The notes under the pieces were generated by a model. That model saw only the letters and a list, made by a program, of their open reading frames with translations. It ran no database searches and had not been told where the DNA came from. The position numbers and the translations under genes are program-made. From Wolfiporia cocos (lineage: Eukaryota; Basidiomycota; Agaricomycetes; Polyporales; Phaeolaceae), in NCBI GenBank assembly GCA_029448655.1, contig JACCLO010000004.1:4960001-5024000 (forward strand): a DNA stretch of 64,000 bases, written 5' to 3'. The first letter of the stretch is position 1. Each line of letters begins with the position of its first letter. Below are positions 50,420 to 62,950 of this stretch, one piece after another.

Positions 50420-53400
50420 TTATCGGGAGTATGACGACTCCGGCGAACCGGGCTGGCCGGTAGCGGTAGCGGCGGCTGGCGGCTTCTTCCTTCGCAACGA
50501 TCGAGGTAATGAGAAATGTGGCAAGAGCGAGCCGCCCCGTCGTCTCCTTCGGAACGGTGTTTTCTGACGTTCTGACAGATTGCTCTGCAGCCTCTGGAGC
50601 GCAACGCCGTTTTCCTCCGTTACGAAGTCAAAGCCCCGATGTTGCGATCGCATGCCCGTCGACATGTCGGTCCGACTACCAGCGGCAAGGTTGACAAACG
50701 GACGACGAGAGCCGGTGGCGGAACGGCGGCTAATCGATGGCTTGAGTTCGGCCAGACGCGAGGCCTTGCGATCTTGGCTGAAATCGCGACCAGGCTCAAG
50801 CTTGTGCATGTACCTCACGCGGTCGATGTCGCTTGGATCGAAAGACATCTTGTATGCTTTGCAGATGTAGCGAGGCAGAAGAGAAAGGACCACCGTGAGG
50901 AAGATGCCGAACCACCAGTATGCTGACGGCCAGAGGTAGGCGTTGTTACCGTAAATCGGCGTAGAAAACCAGCCTGGCTTGATGGCACTATATACTCCCT
51001 ATTCAAGGCGGAGGCTTCGTATTCAGATGTTAAAATCGATCACCACTGATTAACGTACCGTATAACCCCAGACGAGCACAATACCAAGAGCAACAGCGAA
51101 GTATACCCAACCTGTCCAGGCGGCGGTGTTAAGGCCGTTGAACAGGTTGGCTGCCGTTACAGCTGCCACGGCCATAGTCTGTTCCTTTCTCAGCGCTTCT
51201 CTCCAGTCAATACTTGGCAATCTTACCGTTGCAAATTCATACTGATATACTGCGTAGCCATCCGTTCTTGATGTGGTGGTGTCATAAGTGAATAAGATTA
51301 GGAAGAATATGAGGACACTCTGATGGATATAATCAGTCTACTGGAGATGTCTAAATGAGAATCGATACCAACCTGCACAACACCATCGAGCATATAGACC
51401 AGGAAGAGCTTTGTGCCAAAGTACTCGCCCTTGCGACTATGCGAGTACAGCTCAGGTAGGGTCATCAAAACATGGTCGTCTGGATAGAAAGTGAGATAAG
51501 CGGTAACACAAGTCACGTGTAGACGAACCTGCGTGGCGGTCGAAAAGACCAATCGCAATTACTGGAGCAATGGTAAAGAACGAGTTCCACCACAGAAGGT
51601 ACGTGTACTCGAAGACGCTGCGCGGATGGGTGAGAACAAGCAGTAAAGGGCGACGTCTTGACTCACTATTGACTGCTCCATGCACAATAGATCTGGAACC
51701 ACCACAGGACACCAATACAGATGATGTTCTTGTAGAAGAAATTGACGATCCTAAAAGGCGATCGTTAGCGATTGTAGGCAGCTGTCATTTTCAAGTACAG
51801 ACATGTTGCCGTTACGAGCAAATGACCAGTGTCCGTGGACGAGAAGCAATCGCTTAAGGAACCGGAACTACGGGAGGCAAAATAAGCGCAGCTCACTCGC
51901 CCACGAAGGCCAATAATCATACCTGTGCAATAGCGTAGTCCGACGAGTTCGCTGCCTGCAAACCTTCCTCACCGGAGATGCCGACACCGACATCCGCAGC
52001 CTGAATCATGCTGACGTCGTTTGCGCCGTCACCAATAGCGAGGGTCATAGCACCAAGACCATCCTTGACCAACTTCACCACAAGAGCCTTCTGGAGTGGC
52101 GAGACACGACAGCAGATGACGCCTTCGCACTGCATAGCGAGTTGCAGCAAAAGACTCTTGTGGCGATCGTCACTCAAGGCCTGACCAATCCTGTGAGCCA
52201 AGCGCATATACTTGAGTCATCGATAGTTCTTACCATCGTTAAAGCGCTACCATCAATGACAAGAACGAAACCGCCTGGGCGCTCGCCGTTGTTGTGGCCG
52301 ACAAGCTCAGAGACCGCAGTGTTCACGCGCTGCAAGGGGTAACTCTGCAGCCGTTGCAGAGTGGGGGAACGCACACCGACACTATCGTCCTCGAGGATGC
52401 CACTCTCCGGGAAGAAGTCTTGGACCGCTGTAATCATCTGCGAGTAAACGGGCTTTGCGTCATCACCCGTCCCCCCGCGAATGACAATGATGTTGTCTTC
52501 GCGTCCGATGAGGTTGGTGCTGTGTCCAATCGCTGAGGGAAAAATGAATAAAGCGAGAGCGAAACAACTGGAGAGAAAGTGGACGTACCAATCGCAGTCT
52601 CGACTTTGTCCCCTGTCGCGACCCAAACCTTGATCCCGGCAATCTTGAGGTCAGCAATCGTCTCAGGAACGCCATCCTGAAGACGGTCCTCGATGGCAGT
52701 CGCTCCCAACAGAATTAGGTCACGTTCGACCTCCTCATAGACAGCCTCGACCTTCTCTTCGCGGCCTTCTAGAGATACAGACGCCTCTACATATTTGCGG
52801 TTCCAGGCTTCATAGTCGTCCTCTGGGATCGCAATCATGGTCATCGTTACATCCTTTCAAATGAGCAATGGATTAATTACCTGTTATCACCTTGTACGCG
52901 AGAGTTAGCGTGCGCAATCCCTCGCTCGCGAACTCGTCTAGATGACCTTCAGTTGCTGCCTTTAGGTCGCCCGAGCCGGACGTGAGCCGTTCAAAGACAA
53001 CATTGTCAGCGCCCTTCGTCAACAGAAACACCCGGTCGCCCTCTTCTTCGTCCAGTTTGCGTACGATGACGCTCATGCGCTTGCGGGCGGAATTGAACTC
53101 GAGGATGTTCAGCAACTCGTAGCGCTCGTATACCTCCGAGAACGGCGTCTGTAGCGTCAATATCTCCCGATCGCGCCCGCGGAACACGAAGCCGACATCA
53201 GCGGCAGCTTGAACGAGCGCCGCCTCGTCCGGACTCTGTGCCTTGTACTCGATCGCACCAGTGTTCGGGTCAATCGAGACGAGTGCGGTGTGGCAGAGGG
53301 CTAGTGCGGTGAAGAAGCCGTTGATCAGACGAGCGTGATGCGCGGCATCGGAATCCGGGTCGGCAGAGGTCGCAGCAGAGATGTCGGCAACGAGGACAGA

Positions 53401-55380
53401 ATCACGGAAGTGCGTCAGCACGCCTTCCGCAAGGCCAACACTATCTGCAGCGAGCGGATCGGGGACATCGTTGTCAGACGGTGTCAAGCTTCTCTTGCCT
53501 TCCATGAGGACCGAGTGATTCGAAGAGGACTCGTGCGCGTTGCCGTCGTCGAGTCGACTGACTTTCGTGGATTCTTCGTCGTTGCTATTCTGGCCGCGGT
53601 AGGCTCGACCTCCCACTGAACATTGGCGGAATAGCATAGCATTCTAGTATGCGACGTACACACCGCATGAATATCGTAGGGTTATGGAAGGGTTTTCTGC
53701 GCACCTGCGTCAACGTGCCAGTCTTGTCGGAGAAGATATACTCTATCTGTCCCAGGTCATCCGACAGATTCCAACTCCGGGCGAGCGTGGGCGTGTCCGT
53801 TTTCTTGTAGTACATCTCGTGATCGAAATAGATGAATAACGCTTGGCAAGTCCTGACAGCCTCTATGGAGATGTATAGCGAGATTGGGATGATGTTTTGG
53901 AATCTAGGACGAGTGAGATTTGGTATTAAATAGTATTGGGTAGACATACGTGATAAGTGCAAAGGCCCAAGTGATAACACCATTTACGTGGGGATTGTTG
54001 TCCGACTGGTCGTCAGCATACAGCCAAGGCGCACCGAGCGGATAATAGTGCTGTTCCAATATGGCGTCCACAATACCACAAGCGACCGCCATTACCGCCA
54101 GAATAACGAGGTTGATGAACCTGCGCCGCGGACCGGTTAGGCATCAGCGATTGGAGCGTTAACGAGACCTACACTTGAGGATTCATTTGTCGCTCCACCT
54201 TGCTGCGCTTACTCGGCGCGCCACCGGAGTTGAGCACAATCTTCGTATCATGGCCGGTGAAGAGAACAATACCGATCACCCAGCGTGTGTTCCTCAGCAC
54301 GGAACCTCGGAGTAATATCATCTGCGAATCGACAGATGACTTCTCATCCGATTCAGGGACGACGGCAGCATTCAATTTGTACAGGTTCGTGTCAGGGCGA
54401 TCGCAATCGATGTGGAGTGCATTGCGGGGATCAGCACATTCGCGAGCGGTGCGAAGATGGGTTAATGCGGGGCAGGCGGTGCGCGACTTGAGATTGGTCT
54501 CGCCGTCAAGATTCTTGGTCTCAACGAACGCGACGTTCTCGTCCTCGGAAGTGGCACATATAAGTATATCGGCGGGAAAAGACTCATCGTCGTGAATTCT
54601 GACAAAGTCGCCGACGGCGATATCCTCCCAGGCTGTCCGCTTCCAGTGCGGACGAGCATCCGAACCTCCCGGATTGCCGCTCACGGTACGAAACAAGCCT
54701 CCCTCCTGATCGTCGTCGTCGAACTCGACGCCTTCATCGCCACCGATATTACTATTCGCGTCCGGAAGTGGCTGGTTTGCACCTTCTGGGGGCGCGCCGT
54801 GCTCCAATTCGGTAGCCTCGACTACCGCGGTGGACGTCTTCTTTTTGCGGTACGCGAGAAGGGTAGGGACAACGGCGGGTATGAACGTTTTGCTCTTGCC
54901 GGCCATAATGTTCGGGTTCTTCCATGCGCCGCCGGCGAGGACGCGGGTACGCGAGTGGTTGATGTGATGGTCGGCTTGATGCCGCTTGAAGTCCTCGTAG
55001 GCATCCTTGCACGCGGTGATGGCCAGAACGATGAGAAGAGGGAGGATAGCGAGGCCAGGGGACACAGTGGGGAAGATCGGGAAGAATTGGAGGATTGCAA
55101 TGACCAAGAAGAAAATATTAGCTACGCGCCGGAATTGCTCGAGCAAGTTCCTCGGGAGAAAGGTTATTAGAGAGTACTTTGAGGTGATGACCTGGTTCGA
55201 GCAATAGACATGTTGCTTCAAGATCCTGCCCTTGGGATCGAAGTAGTCCTCCGGGAGGTTCTGGTGCACGAAGACGGAACGCGGCGGGCCGGGCTCCCTG
55301 GAGCGAGCAAAGAGAGCCTCAACGTTGAAGTTGGCCGCCTGGTCGTACCAGGCCTTGACTCTGGAACGAAAGGGAGGCAT
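50420..55380 (-). CDS. P4-ATPase phospholipid flippase, Dnf1/Dnf2-like
   Basis: Fourteen exons on the minus strand: 55380-54173, 54120-53950, 53903-53705, 53643-52881, 52822-52589, 52532-52234, 52180-51923, 51867-51803, 51750-51667, 51617-51529, 51479-51373, 51319-51227, 51178-51059 and 50998-50420; 1,422 aa. It moves phospholipids from the outer to the inner leaflet. Seen are the N-terminal [20 protein letters not shown] segment, A-domain NLDGETN, phosphorylation site DKTGTLTQ (about 519), N-domain [13 protein letters not shown] and [13 protein letters not shown] [10 protein letters not shown]-domain [13 protein letters not shown] and [11 protein letters not shown], and C-terminal membrane helices. 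MNPQVFINL and the 53950-54120 exon resemble Dnf1/2 rather than Drs2; subclass is less certain. Such pumps work with a Cdc50/Lem3 subunit, not in this window. Confidence 0.92.
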
Positions 55381-56783
55381 GGCGACCTCAGGGCGGAAGG
55401 AGAAAGTAGGAAGGAAAGCGGAGAGCTGGGAAAGATAGGCGCATGTAAGAGGAGTCCGGCGGCGAGTGCGGATTCCACTGGTCAGCATCGTCACGCGGTC
55501 ACGTCCGTGTCATCCCGCGTGACCGCCGAGGCGCGGCGTGTGGGGATGTGACGCGTGAGTCAATCTGGCTGATTCAACGCCGGTCCTCTCCTCGCGCTGA
55601 CCGTCCGCCGCGTCGACAACCTCGGACATGCTCGGATTCTCGTGCGCAGCGACATTCGGGCCCCGCCGCGGTGCGCCCGTCGCTCAGAGCCCGGTGAGCA
55701 CCCGCCCGGCGTTGCCACCGCGCCCGCTGTTGCCGTGCATGACGTCTTTCTCGCGTGAATCGCTGCGTCCGGCGCACTCTTCTCGCTTGCTGTCCCTGCG
55801 GCCTTGCGGAGAAGGTGCGTGACCATCCTCAGACGCTCTGCACGGCCACACGCCTGGAACGCCGATGCTGTTCCTCATCATGATCTCGCACCGCGGTGTT
55901 GCCGACACCTTGTCAGTTATGCTCCTGTCTCATCCGCAAACCTTGCCAGCGGACTTGTTGCCCCTGCATACGCTCTAGCTTTCATTGGGGGACGCCATGT
56001 CCTCGTCCATGACCGCAGTTGGGCGAAATCATGGGATCACATACCGCTCGGCCCCGGATGTTACACCAATGACGGGTCTGTGTAGCGGTCAGCTGAGCCG
56101 CATGCCTATGCTACTGGAGAATCCTTCCATTTCGGGTTGTACGGGCTATTTGTAGACAGGTACGTATAACCATGATCATCTATATGACAGGGCGCTGCAT
56201 CCCGAAGCACACAACCTCGCTGGCGTATGCAACACGCGCCTTGTTGGCTGGCGTGAACGATATTCAGCATGCTGCTTCTATGCGTGCGGGCGGGGAATGG
56301 GAGTGGTTCATTGACAAATGATCACACCTCCCGTTGTGTACCAATGTGTAGTGGGCAATGTCCTTCTCGATTAGGCTCATAAATCGGCCTGAGCATAGAA
56401 AGACAGTCGTTCCTATACTCTTCTCGATCTGCGCACCCCGCCATCTCTGCGCGCTTATCCACCAGTGCCGAAATATCGGAGAGCCGTACGGAGCATATGA
56501 CCGTGCTATCATGCGCCGGCAGCCCCGTTGTACGTAGTGTACTGTGCCAATGCATCCGCTGGAACGGCGTGGAGTTTGTTATGGTGTGAACGGAGCAAGC
56601 TTCTGATGCCGCGCCTGCCATTGATAGTGGTATGTATGTGTATGTGACCGTATGACCAAGCGTACTCAGCGGCCGTAGCCACAGCTCATGGGGAACGGGC
56701 TCTATCGTCTCCGGGCGCACCTTCCGGTTTATCAGTACACTGCGGCCCTGTGAGACTGACCACCTCCCCTTGGCTGCGCACAC
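55381..56783. other. Intergenic, no supported gene
   Basis: The flippase promoter side contains TGACGCGT near 55550, close to the ACGCGTCA sites of the RPN7/RPN6 promoter. A minus-strand frame of 298 codons (56322-57218) overlaps the next gene antisense and is rejected. Confidence 0.45.
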
Positions 56784-57488
56784 ATGGCTCCTCCTGCGTT
56801 TCTGCTCGTATTCTCCGAGCCGGGCCCTAACGTCTCCGAGGAAGAGTTTCATGATTGGTATGACAACGAGCACATACCTCTCCGCGTGAACACACCTACA
56901 TTCTTGAACTGGACACGCTGGAAGGCCATCGACGGCGAAAAGCCCGCCTATGGGGCCTCGTACGACCTCGTCTCGTACGAGGAGACGAAGAAGGCACCTT
57001 ACACCACCCTGGCAGAGACACGGAGCGGTAGAGAGAAGGACATCCTGAGCAGGATCGAGACGCTCGACAGGAGACACTACGAGCTCTACGAGCGTCCGAC
57101 CGCGCCTCCGTCGTCGCTGTACAGCGAGTCGCAGCCCGCTCCGTATGGGGTCTTTGTCTCGCTGGAGCTGAAGCCCGAGTATGAGGGGGAGTTCAACAAG
57201 TGGTATGACGAAGAGCATATTCCGATGCTAGCCAGGGCACCGGGATGGGTCAGGACAAGGAGGTTTGTGCTGAAGGATCACGGACAGCTGGGCGCAGGCG
57301 GGCGGAGTGAGCAGATTCAGAGGCCTCCGAAGTATTTGGCCGTGCATGAGTGGTCATCGCTGGCGGGGTTCGAGAGCAAGGAATACAAGGAGGCAATGGC
57401 TACACCATGGAGGGATCGCATCTATGCAGGTGTGATAGGGAAGGAGAGAAGGGTGATGTCATTTTTGAGAAAGTGGGACCATGTTTGA
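56784..57488 (+). CDS. Tandem dimeric alpha/beta-barrel (EthD-like) protein
   Basis: Single exon, 234 aa. Two similar halves each hold the ferredoxin-like alpha+beta-barrel signature: EEEFHDWYDNEHIPLR (about 20-35) and GEFNKWYDEEHIPMLARAPG (about 134-153). Such small proteins of the EthD/ABM type bind or act on hydrophobic or quinone-like small molecules; the fused double barrel mimics the usual homodimer. The pathway cannot be told from context: neighbours are a flippase and repeat DNA. No signal peptide, so probably cytosolic. Confidence 0.8.
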   Translation: MAPPAFLLVFSEPGPNVSEEEFHDWYDNEHIPLRVNTPTFLNWTRWKAIDGEKPAYGASYDLVSYEETKKAPYTTLAETRSGREKDILSRIETLDRRHYELYERPTAPPSSLYSESQPAPYGVFVSLELKPEYEGEFNKWYDEEHIPMLARAPGWVRTRRFVLKDHGQLGAGGRSEQIQRPPKYLAVHEWSSLAGFESKEYKEAMATPWRDRIYAGVIGKERRVMSFLRKWDHV

Positions 57489-57716
57489 TCGGGCCCGACA
57501 TCATGCCCAGTAGGGAATTTGGCAGTGGTAATTTACACTGGTTAATTTACCCTGTGATTGACCTGTAATTTACAGTCATGTTGGAATGGGTATGTAAATT
57601 ATGGTTAATTAGGGAGAGATGATGAAGGAGTGTTGCAATGATACATTGCAGCAATAAAGCTTCCACAGAGCTCTGCATTTGTTTCTGCAACAAAATCTTT
57701 GCAGTGACCACAAGCC
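57489..57716. other. AT-rich spacer with GTAATTTAC-type short repeats
   Basis: Between 57528 and 57615 the motif TAATTTAC or its complement recurs several times, with small palindromes. It may be a remnant of a small foldback element; borders are unclear. This also marks the change from gene-dense, GC-rich DNA to the AT-richer repeat region. Confidence 0.35.
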
Positions 57717-58331
57717 ATGGCCTCATCTCGAGAAATGGGCTTAGACAGCATTCCTCTGCTTTGGAGATACCTTCAGCAGCTTCCAGATATCTTACCTGTC
57801 AGATCTGAGAATGTGTCAGCTGCTGACTTCACACGGTTTTTGCTTGACCCAGAGTGGGTTGAAGACGAGGGTGTTGAATCTGCTGTGAACCATGAGCTAG
57901 AAACATTGCTTGGTCCCAGAACGGGTCCTAAAGAGACATTTGTTTTAAGAGAATGTGGACCTGCCATTAAAGCACTTGCTGATGTTCTTGAAGATTTCTG
58001 TAGCCACTTGCTGGACAGTATCATACTCTGGAAATGGATTGGAGATGCCTGCCATGCAGCTGAGGCTGTATATGAAGCAGCTAATAAGCCTGTCAGTATA
58101 CTGTGCATTCTCTTGTGTACACTGTGCTGTCCACCTGACTCATATATTTGCAAGCTTCCTATGGAAAGCAACATAGTTACCACATATGGAAACAGAGCAT
58201 TGAAGGCTTTTCAGGTGGCAATGGAGAGCAATACAGGTGTGCCATGGAAGTGTCACAGGCCAATTTCAAAGCCTTTAGACATCACCCTTGTCAACCCCAC
58301 TCACACTAAAGTCAGACCACAACAATGCTAG
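57717..58331 (+). CDS. Hypothetical 204-codon frame in repeat DNA, low support
   Basis: The frame opens MASSREMGLDSIPLLWRYLQQLPDIL. It reads like real protein over the first 125 residues (mixed helices, FLLDPEWVEDEGVESAVNHELETLLG), but I do not recognise a domain. The composition is much more AT-rich than the window's other genes, and the last part (from about 58251) lies in a repeat unit found again at 58.7 and 63.2 kb. It could be the start of a multi-exon gene, a fragment carried by a transposon, or a repeat-family protein. Confidence 0.35.
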   Translation: MASSREMGLDSIPLLWRYLQQLPDILPVRSENVSAADFTRFLLDPEWVEDEGVESAVNHELETLLGPRTGPKETFVLRECGPAIKALADVLEDFCSHLLDSIILWKWIGDACHAAEAVYEAANKPVSILCILLCTLCCPPDSYICKLPMESNIVTTYGNRALKAFQVAMESNTGVPWKCHRPISKPLDITLVNPTHTKVRPQQC

Positions 58332-58520
58332 AGCACCTCCAAGAAGCACCCCCGAAGCTGGAACCTGATGCCTCAGCTAGACCCAAGCCCCACATATGAA
58401 CCATCCCAGGCACTAGCCACCAGCATCACCAGCCACGCCTAGAACCCTAGTCCCAGACCACCAGTCCAACCACCTGGTCCAAAGCCCAGTCACGAAGCCA
58501 TCTGAGTGTGACCGAGGATG
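58251..58520 (+). repeat. Dispersed repeat, copy R1 (carries the empty site of the second hAT element)
   Basis: About 250 bp beginning CCAATTTCAAAGCCTTTAG and running through GAACCATCCCAGGCACTAGC. It matches 58698-58809 plus 59821-59920 (R2, interrupted by the hAT element) and more weakly 63205-63375 (R3). ATCCCAGG at 58403-58410 is the uninterrupted target. Confidence 0.8.
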
Positions 58521-58697
58521 GTGAACTAGACAGCACCCCCAATCCAGTCAAACCATACGCTGCCAGCATGCCAACGTTCACCAAGCTCACCACCCCAACT
58601 CGCCGCATCATGGCAGAACCACTTGAGACCCTTGGCCAGGACCACTATGTATATGTCCACCCAACCAACCATCTCCAACACCTCCTGTCTTGTCACA

Positions 58698-59920
58698 TGC
58701 CAATTTCAAGCCTTTAGGCACAGTACCTTTTCTGATCATCGAGAGCACCCCTGAAGCTGGAACCCGGTGCTTCAGCTAGAACCAAGCCCTACATACGAAC
58801 CATCCCAGGTAGTGTTGTGAGGTCCGGTCTCAAGGACCGCTAAAGACCAAGGACCGGACCAGGACCGGACTGACTAGGACCGATTCAACGGTCCGGTCCA
58901 GTCCTGGTCCTGACACGGTCCTGGTCCCGGTCCTTCTGAGTGGTCAGATTTTGCAGGACCGGTAAGGACCGGTCTGGACCGGTCCTGGACCGGTCCTGAA
59001 TTTATCGTAGAATAGCACTTATAATGTGGTTACTCCAAGGTAGGGAACCATGACTGACCAATATACAATAAAACCAAAGTATTTAAGACCCCCTAGAGTG
59101 GGTCTGCATCATGTATATACCACTGGCTATTAGGGTAAACACATCAGACAGAAGCTGACATGAATAGTAACAACCAAAAACCTTCTGATTTATGATATAA
59201 TGAAGCACTGCTATTGTCTTGGGCAATGCTTGGCACACACAGGTTGTCCTCATATTATCACTAGTTTTGTTGACTGACATGCAGTTGTGTATTCTCCCAT
59301 CCAGTAGTGTTAACACTCACATATTATGGTACACATGCATGGTGCATTCAATATCACCCAGTTATTGGCAGAGTGCTGCTTAGTGGTAGTTATATGCTAC
59401 TCATTGTGGCACATACAAAAATGCAACACATGATCTCATCAGATACAACTTGAGGTGTGCAGTTACTGCAGTCTCATTTCTGTGTGTTGACTTCAGTATA
59501 CAATTTTACTTTCAGAAATCAAGAATCAGTGCACCATAGCCAATTTTTGGGCTGTACTTAGTATGTTCTGGTATATATCGGGTAGTAAGTACACTTTTGT
59601 TGCAGTTTCTGACATATAAAACTATAGTTAAGTCAATAACCACTTGATCGGTCCTGGACCGGTCCAGACCGGTCCTAGGACCGCTATAGGACCGCGGTCC
59701 TACTTGGGACCGGTCTTCAGTCCGGTCCCTCGCTGCCCATGGCGGTCCGGTCCTGGTCCCGGTCCTCGGTCCTGCCCAAAACATGCAAAAGACCGGACCG
59801 GACCGGACCTCACAACACTAATCCCAGGCACTAGCCATCAGCATCACCAGCCATGCTCAGAACCCTAGTCCCAGTCCATACAGTCCAGGGCCCAGTCACA
59901 AAGCCATATGAGCACGACAA
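58698..59920 (+). repeat. Dispersed repeat, copy R2, split by the hAT element
   Basis: The left part 58698-58809 and right part 59821-59920 join to the same sequence as R1, including CACTAGCCA(C/T)CAGCATCACC after the target site. Confidence 0.8.
58810..59820. mobile_element. hAT-type non-autonomous DNA element, GGTCCGG family
   Basis: 1,011 bp with 20-bp perfect terminal inverted repeats TAGTGTTGTGAGGTCCGGTC. It is flanked by an exact 8-bp target duplication ATCCCAGG (58802-58809 and 59821-59828). Both ends are dense arrays of GGTCCGG/GGACCGG-type repeats. No transposase frame. The terminal TAGTGTTG is shared with the element at 30792-31727, while the subterminal repeat differs. Confidence 0.92.
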
Positions 59921-60950
59921 GAGCAGCATGAGCCAGGCAGCACACCCAGTCCAACAAGCCATCTGTCACAGACACACCTGTCTGTGCGACCATGGCTACA
60001 TGGGGAATCCACACAAGCCCCCACAGGGCTGAAACGATGCCAGCGGCGTACTCATAGGTCCATCCAAGTGAGTAACTCACGAGGTGCCCAGACGTCGGAG
60101 GTGCAGCCACAGACAAGGACGACAAGATGTGGGCCCCAGGCCAGCAGTAACGCAGACGTCAAGATGTGTAAGGGGATATACCCATTGACGAGAACCTGAG
60201 AGATGGGGTGTAAGCCCACATCTCGACGTAATATATACATGACGATGGTAACTACGAGTCGTACCCTAAAGTAATGGCCCGTGTGCATTATCTAAGAGGC
60301 ACATGACAAGTAACGTACATGTAACTATTGTGACCGTAACGTGTCCGTATGATGAGGCGCGCACTATCCTACAGCGCTAAACTACTGGGTCAGATGATCT
60401 AGATGGCATGAAACGGAGTGCTGGAGGTGGCTGAGGATCAGGAAGGCGCGCGTGCACCTAGCGGCGCCTGTGAATACCTACAACGAGGGATGTCAGAACC
60501 CCCCACCGGGAATTCTGTGACACCATCTGCTGCCAGGCATTCCATCACTCACCATTCCGTCTTAGCTCGACTGACCCAGAAACCTTGGGTCCATCCCTAC
60601 TGCTGCCCTCATGCTAATCCTTATCCCACTATGCACCTTTCAGATACCTAAGGGCCAGAGACAGAGCCGACGAGGCGGTTGGACTGGTAATCCCGAGGCA
60701 CTACAGCTAACGTCGAGGTCCCAGACGAGCGAGGGTAGTCAAACAGCAGAGAAGGGGTTTAAGGGGGAATGCACCCCTGTGAGGCTACATTGAACTGTCT
60801 GAGGAGTACGACTCAGACTGGACTAGCTTATATACATGCGACACATTATCTACCATAACTCCTGCCCTAAACTACCAGGCCTGTGCGCTAGCGCTAAGGT
60901 ATAGGAGTACAGCCACATCACATGATACATCACGTTACATACGGGTTATC
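59921..60950. other. Repeat-derived region, no supported gene
   Basis: Mixed repeat DNA. Frames at 60418-60793 are short and overlapping and may derive from a decayed retroelement interior, but no domain is visible. Confidence 0.35.
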
Positions 60951-61469
60951 TTATCTAGTTACTCTCCATCGCACGCGGCTATCTAGTGAGTCAGGTGATT
61001 GAACATTGAAGTTGTTGGTTCGAACCGCGGGGTGGCCAAAAGCCCAGCGCCACAGCGTATAACTGTGACATCGACAAACCCAGCATGGCCATCCAAGACT
61101 CCCAGCTAGGACTACCAATACACGTCCACCCAACCAACACCATTAATAGCAAACCCCTGATCGATGAGAACCACTGATCTGGGCACGATCCGCTATGTCG
61201 CCATGGACATCCCATGCTCCCTTAACCATACCAGCACCCCGATGCCATTACAGGCCACGTAGCACTTAGATTAGGTCAGCCCTGACACCCTATGGGCCGT
61301 GCACCATAAACATGTACAATTAGGTAGAGTCTATATAATGGGCCAACAGTCTTGGGTGAACCCCAGACTTGTCTTGGCCTCTTCAGCCTGAGATGCCCTG
61401 GATTAGGAAGGTGCCTTTGTGCGAGCCTCCTTCCCCCGGGTGTGTGTCTTAGGTTGTAGTGTGTGTCAC
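60951..61469 (-). repeat. LTR fragment A, related to the solo LTR at 6.3/14.5 kb
   Basis: The reverse complement shows TGACACACAC, then GGGGGAAGGAGGCTCGC, GGCCAAGACAAGTCTG, a TATATAG box, and GATGTCCATGGCGACATAGCG, in the same order as the solo LTR pieces at 6340-6420 and 14530-15383. The distal border is not clear. Confidence 0.65.
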
Positions 61470-62107
61470 GTCTCCATGAACCACTGCCATTACTGGCCAC
61501 ATGGTCATTACAGACCACGGACTACACGCCATTACAGGCATGGACTATGTACACTACGGACTATAGCCTACGTAGGCTCTAAACCCAGTGGACAACACCC
61601 TGTACAACTGAGAAACCTACCAGTCACAGGAAGCACCGCCACCAATCGCAGCCAATTATGCTCAATCACACAAGGCCATTACTGGCCAGTCCCTGATCAC
61701 TAGCTACATCACTGATTGCGGCCCATTAGCCCTGCCATTACCGGCACTGGTCCCAATCTACGCTAGAACCCCAATCACGGACTTAGAACCCTGCCATTAC
61801 CGGCGAACCCCCGATCAACGAGAACCACTGATCCTAGCCTGATCTGCTACGATGCCATGGACTGACGCTCCCACACTCCGATACCATACTGGCCCCATAG
61901 CTAAACCAATCATATACCTGCATTGGCGGCCTTACAGCCCACGCACCACAACATGTACAAATAGTATAGTCTATATAATCGGCCGACAGTCTTGAGCGAA
62001 CCTCAGACTTGTCTTAGCCTCTTCAGCCTTAGATACCCTGGACCAGGAAGGTGCCTTTGTGCGAGCCCCCTTCCCCCAGGTGTGTGTCTTAGGTTGTAGC
62101 CTGTGTC
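61470..62107 (-). repeat. LTR fragment B, related to fragment A
   Basis: A second minus-strand copy with the same landmarks (AAGGGGGCTCGC, GGCTAAGACAAGTCTGAGG, TATATAGAC on the complement), ending (LTR start) at TGACACAGGC near 62107. It also contains repeated 'gccattac(a/c)gg' phrases. Its distal border merges with fragment A. Confidence 0.65.
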
Positions 62108-62950
62108 AGACTTTGAGACTCTGGCTGGGATTGTGGTGCTGTTTGCAATGCGCTGACTGTCTCGTGCTCCAGCATCTACTGATGGTGTAGGATCCTTGAT
62201 ACATTCAGCTCTGTCAATTGGCCTCCTTCACCCTTGCATGGAATGATTACTCATGCTGTTTTGAAAGCAACCCATGTGCTCCTACAGGGTGATCCTGATA
62301 CATATCTTGAAGAAATGCACTGGTAGCTTGCAATTCACCACAATATTGCTATCTCAGTGTTGGCATAACACAAAGATCTGAGGACTGCAGGATTGTCCAC
62401 AAATTACTCTGCAAGATTGTGCAAGAGTGACAAGACCACCCTGGGCCCTCAGAGCTAACTGGGGTGAGGTGGGTGGAAGAATGCCAAGTTCAGAATGGAG
62501 TCTGAACCCAATGCTCAACCCCCTATATATATTATTGTTGTATGTGTATCTTTGTATGTACTTAGGCTGGTAATGGCCAATGATGAGGCTAAGCTAAGAC
62601 TACATAGGGGGACTACCTACAAGTCTGTGTAAAGTCCATATGTTATTAGTAGCACAGCCATTGTGGCCATGTGTGATTGTTTACTGTGGTGTACCCTGTA
62701 GGTGCTGCTAATATGATCTGGGGCCTGATCTGTGATAGAAGCCGGTGCTTCAGAGTGTGAAGAGTGATATCACCTTTTTGCCTGTGACAAAGAGTGAGAT
62801 GAGGTCCCGCAGGCACAGTGGATGAATACTATTCACACTGTATTCTCTGGGACTGGTGAAGACTTTGTTTTTGTTAATGAGACAAGCAAAGACAACTGAA
62901 CAACTGTGTGGTGCTATGGTGATGCTATGTCTTGAACCTGAGCAGTGTCA
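62108..62950. other. Repeat-region spacer, no supported gene
   Basis: AT-rich DNA without a long open frame or recognised domain. Possibly a decayed retroelement interior. Confidence 0.35.

Noticed and set aside
56322..57218. 298-codon minus-strand frame
   Set aside because: Mostly antisense to the EthD-like gene, whose two WYDxEHIP repeats are convincing.
61010..61040. Possible tRNA B-box (GGTTCGAACC)
   Set aside because: The flanking bases do not form a T-stem, and no acceptor or anticodon arm can be drawn; it lies in LTR-derived DNA.
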